NCBI GenBank assembly: GCA_026397675.1
Contig: JAPLUH010000247.1
Coordinates: 1 to 17,061 of the forward strand
Reading direction: 5' to 3'
DNA from: Verrucomicrobiota bacterium
Lineage (GTDB): Bacteria > Verrucomicrobiota > Verrucomicrobiia > Limisphaerales > UBA9464
Length of the DNA stretch: 17,061 nucleotides
The notes under the pieces were generated by a model, which was given only the letters and a program-made list of their open reading frames with translations, searched no databases and was not told where the DNA came from. Each line of letters starts with the position of its first letter. Position 1 is the stretch's first letter. Below, in pieces: positions 15,201 to 17,061 of this stretch. The position numbers and the translations under genes are program-made.

Positions 15201-16508
15201 ATGGCTTCTTCACCGTCGTCGTCCTCGCACCTCAAGGCTTTGGATTACTCGGTCGTCCAGCAATGCATGCATTGCGGGCTGTGCCTTCCGACGTGTCCGA
15301 CCTACGACGCAACGAAACTCGAACGGCATTCGCCGCGGGGTCGGATCGCCCTCATGCGCGCGATTGCCGATGATCGTTTGGAGCCTACCAAGACCTTCGC
15401 CGACGAGATGTATTACTGCCTCGGATGTCTGGCTTGCATGACGGCCTGTCCGGCGGGGGTGGACTATGCGGAACTCTTCGAGCGGGCGCGGGCTGAGGCG
15501 GAGGCCTCTCGGGTGTTGGCCACACCGGGTCGGTCGTTGATCCGGGCCCTGAGTCTTCGGGGGCTCTTCATGGACTTGAACCGGCTGAAGCTCTTGGGCC
15601 GAGTGATGCAACTTTGGCAGGGCCTGGGGCTTCAGTCGGCGGTTCGGGCTCTGGGCCTGACTCGGTTGCTGCCCCGGCGTCTGCGGGAACTGGAAGCCAT
15701 GACTCCACCGGTGCAAGCCCAGTGGACCGAGGACTTGGTTGCTCCTGTGACTCGTGCTCAGGGGGTTCGTCGTTACCGAGTCGCGCTGCTCGCCGGCTGC
15801 GCCCAAGACTTGATCTTCAGTGACGTCAATCGCGACACGGCTGAAGTCCTGGCCCGCAATGGTTGCGAGGTGATCACTCCGCCCGACCAGCATTGCTGCG
15901 GATCGCTTCACGCGCACAATGGCGAGTGGGAGTTGGCGCAGGAATTGGCCCGGCGGAATATCGACCAATTCCCGCCCGAATCCTTCGATGCGATTATTAG
16001 CAACGCCGGAGGCTGCGGGTCTCATCTCAAGCACTATGCGCGCCTCTTGGCCGATGACGCGCGCTACGTGCAAAGGGCCAAGCTTTGGGATGCGAAGGTG
16101 AAGGATATTCACGAATGGTTGGCATTCACGGGTATCGAGACTCCGGTGGCGGCGGGTGCTCCGCAGCAAGTGGTGACCTACCACGAATCTTGCCACCTCT
16201 GTCATGGTCAGAAGATCTCTGCGCAGCCTCGGTCGTTGTTGCGGGCGATTCCTGGGGTGCGTTTGGTGGAACTGCCCGAGGCTGCGTGGTGTTGTGGCAG
16301 TGCCGGTATCTACAACCTGACGCAGCCGGAAATGGCGGGCCAGTTGCTGCAGCGGAAGGTGAATCACATCGTCACCACGCGGGCACAGGTGGTCGCCACG
16401 GGTAATCCTGGTTGTTTGCTCCAACTCATCAACGGGTGTCGGGATCGGGGGCTTGAGCTGCGGGTGGCTCATCCGGTGACTCTGCTGGCTGAGGCTTATC
16501 GACGCTGA
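15201..16508 (+). CDS. glcF: Glycolate oxidase iron-sulfur subunit GlcF
   Basis: A 435-residue protein. Two [4Fe-4S] ferredoxin-type motifs are complete: Cys22-x2-Cys25-x2-Cys28-x3-Cys32 and Cys73-x2-Cys76-x2-Cys79-x3-Cys83. Two cysteine-rich CCG domains follow, with HCCGSLHAHNG and NAGGCGSHLKHY in the first, and HESCHLCHGQKI, WCCGSAGIYNLTQPEMA and TGNPGCLLQL in the second. With GlcD and GlcE this subunit passes electrons from glycolate (or D-lactate) oxidation to the membrane quinone pool. glcD and glcE are not in the window, so partners are elsewhere or fused. Related CCG proteins (lactate LutA, glycerol-3-phosphate GlpC) are possible alternatives, but the length and motif order fit GlcF. 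It starts 28 nt after the ABC-F stop, so the two are probably co-transcribed. Confidence 0.92.
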   Translation: MASSPSSSSHLKALDYSVVQQCMHCGLCLPTCPTYDATKLERHSPRGRIALMRAIADDRLEPTKTFADEMYYCLGCLACMTACPAGVDYAELFERARAEAEASRVLATPGRSLIRALSLRGLFMDLNRLKLLGRVMQLWQGLGLQSAVRALGLTRLLPRRLRELEAMTPPVQAQWTEDLVAPVTRAQGVRRYRVALLAGCAQDLIFSDVNRDTAEVLARNGCEVITPPDQHCCGSLHAHNGEWELAQELARRNIDQFPPESFDAIISNAGGCGSHLKHYARLLADDARYVQRAKLWDAKVKDIHEWLAFTGIETPVAAGAPQQVVTYHESCHLCHGQKISAQPRSLLRAIPGVRLVELPEAAWCCGSAGIYNLTQPEMAGQLLQRKVNHIVTTRAQVVATGNPGCLLQLINGCRDRGLELRVAHPVTLLAEAYRR

Positions 16509-16522
16509 GTGGAGAGGGCTCG

Positions 16523-16609
16523 GGTCGGTCCCGCATATTTACACAAAAGGTGCCACCTCAAACTGTAGTGGTGTCCTTCGGGGGGGGGCTGCGCGGGAAC
16601 GGTCCCGCG
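16523..16609 (-). repeat. REP-like dispersed repeat, copy B (inverted)
   Basis: Inverted copy of the element at 246-371. Bases 16523-16552 match the reverse complement of 335-364 (28 of 30), and 16584-16609 match that of 246-271 (24 of 26). Within it, CGCGGGA (16592-16598) and TCCCGCG (16603-16609) form a perfect 7-bp hairpin with an ACGG loop. A run of nine G (16580-16588) sits between the blocks. GGTCGGTCC at 16523-16531 recurs at 16640-16648, so the element may extend to about 16648. It starts only 15 nt after the glcF stop and may also affect transcription ending or mRNA stability. Confidence 0.7.
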
Positions 16610-16801
16610 GCCGCCCAGAGTGATCGGTTGGGTGGGACAGGTCGGTCCAGGGTTTGAATTGGATCGGATTCGACGGGGAGGTTTCGGTTGGATATGGGAT
16701 CTAGTTTCGCGTTGCCGGGCGGGGGATGGGTGCGTTTGATTCGGAGCTGTTCTCAGCGCGGATTTCGTGAGCAACACGCCGTGCTTCACCCTTTCCCTAT
16801 C

Positions 16802-17061
16802 ATGAGCCGAAAACTCAATATCGCCATTGTCGGACTCGGATTCGGTTCCGAGTTCATCCCCATCTATCAACGCCATCCCCATGCGGAGATGTATGCCATT
16901 TGCCAGCGCTCCCAGGACAAGCTGGATGCGGTGGGCAATGCCTTCGGAGTGGAGAAGCGTTATACGTCCTTTGAGGACTTAATCCGCGATCCGTTGGTCG
17001 ACGCGGTGCATATTAATTCGCCCATTCACCTGCACGCACCGCAGGCCATCGCCGCTTTGCG
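16802..17061 (+). CDS. Gfo/Idh/MocA family oxidoreductase, N-terminal part
   Basis: The frame opens at ATG 16802 and runs to the window edge (86 codons plus two bases), so the 3' end is missing. The visible part is a Rossmann NAD(P)-binding fold: LNIAIVGLGFGSEF carries the glycine-rich loop, followed by YAICQRSQDKLDAV, an FGVEKRYTSFEDLIRDP segment and AVHINSPIHLHAPQAI, all typical of the family. These enzymes oxidise or reduce sugars, inositols or related compounds; the substrate-binding EKP region lies outside the window. No clear promoter or ribosome binding site was seen upstream, though 16653-16801 is available for one. Confidence 0.85.
   Translation, partial: MSRKLNIAIVGLGFGSEFIPIYQRHPHAEMYAICQRSQDKLDAVGNAFGVEKRYTSFEDLIRDPLVDAVHINSPIHLHAPQAIAAL

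Noticed and set aside
15210..16472. A 420-codon minus-strand frame across glcF
   Set aside because: His/Arg/Gln-rich shadow opposite a gene with all its cysteine motifs intact.

Overview
The window is a compact, high-GC (about 60 % by eye) bacterial chromosomal segment with mostly housekeeping or metabolic genes, few recognisable Shine-Dalgarno sequences and frequent TTG/GTG start candidates. The gene set (clpP-clpX with no trigger factor next to it, an Ala-rich secreted helical-repeat protein, an orphan glcF, a Gfo/Idh/MocA oxidoreductase, and a DUF1365/CFAS-like/DUF1295 group) would suit Verrucomicrobiota or a related PVC lineage. That placement is an inference from gene style; there is no rRNA or marker here that settles it.

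Layout. 1-48 is probably the last 15 codons of an upstream gene. 49-436 is non-coding and carries palindromes and a REP-like dispersed repeat. 437-2251 (+) is a YgiQ-type radical SAM protein. It converges with a small hypothetical gene (2362-2820, -), followed by a 12-TM MFS transporter (3133-4509, -). clpP (4717-5361) and clpX (5510-6820) run on the + strand, followed by a separate secreted Ala-rich protein (6925-7536) with its own sigma70-like promoter and a clear intrinsic terminator (7671-7712).

7918-13127 is a five-gene minus-strand run. In transcription order it is DUF1365, a cyclopropane-fatty-acid-synthase-like methyltransferase, DUF1295 membrane protein, a HemN/HemW-family radical SAM enzyme, and moaC. 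The first three look like a lipid-modification unit. CFAS-to-DUF1295 spacing is 19 nt and radical SAM/moaC overlap by 8 nt. The CFAS-like enzyme lacks two of the bicarbonate-site residues known from E. coli CFAS.

From 13286 on, the + strand holds an ABC-F ATPase of Uup type, glcF 28 nt later, a second inverted copy of the REP-like repeat (16523-16609), and the start of a Gfo/Idh/MocA oxidoreductase that runs off the window.

The least explained features are the REP-like repeat pair in opposite orientation at both ends of the window, the CFAS-like/DUF1365/DUF1295/radical SAM operon, and the Ala-rich exported protein with structured 3' region and a 17-nt-spaced repeat. No tRNA, rRNA, CRISPR, transposase or phage gene was seen.
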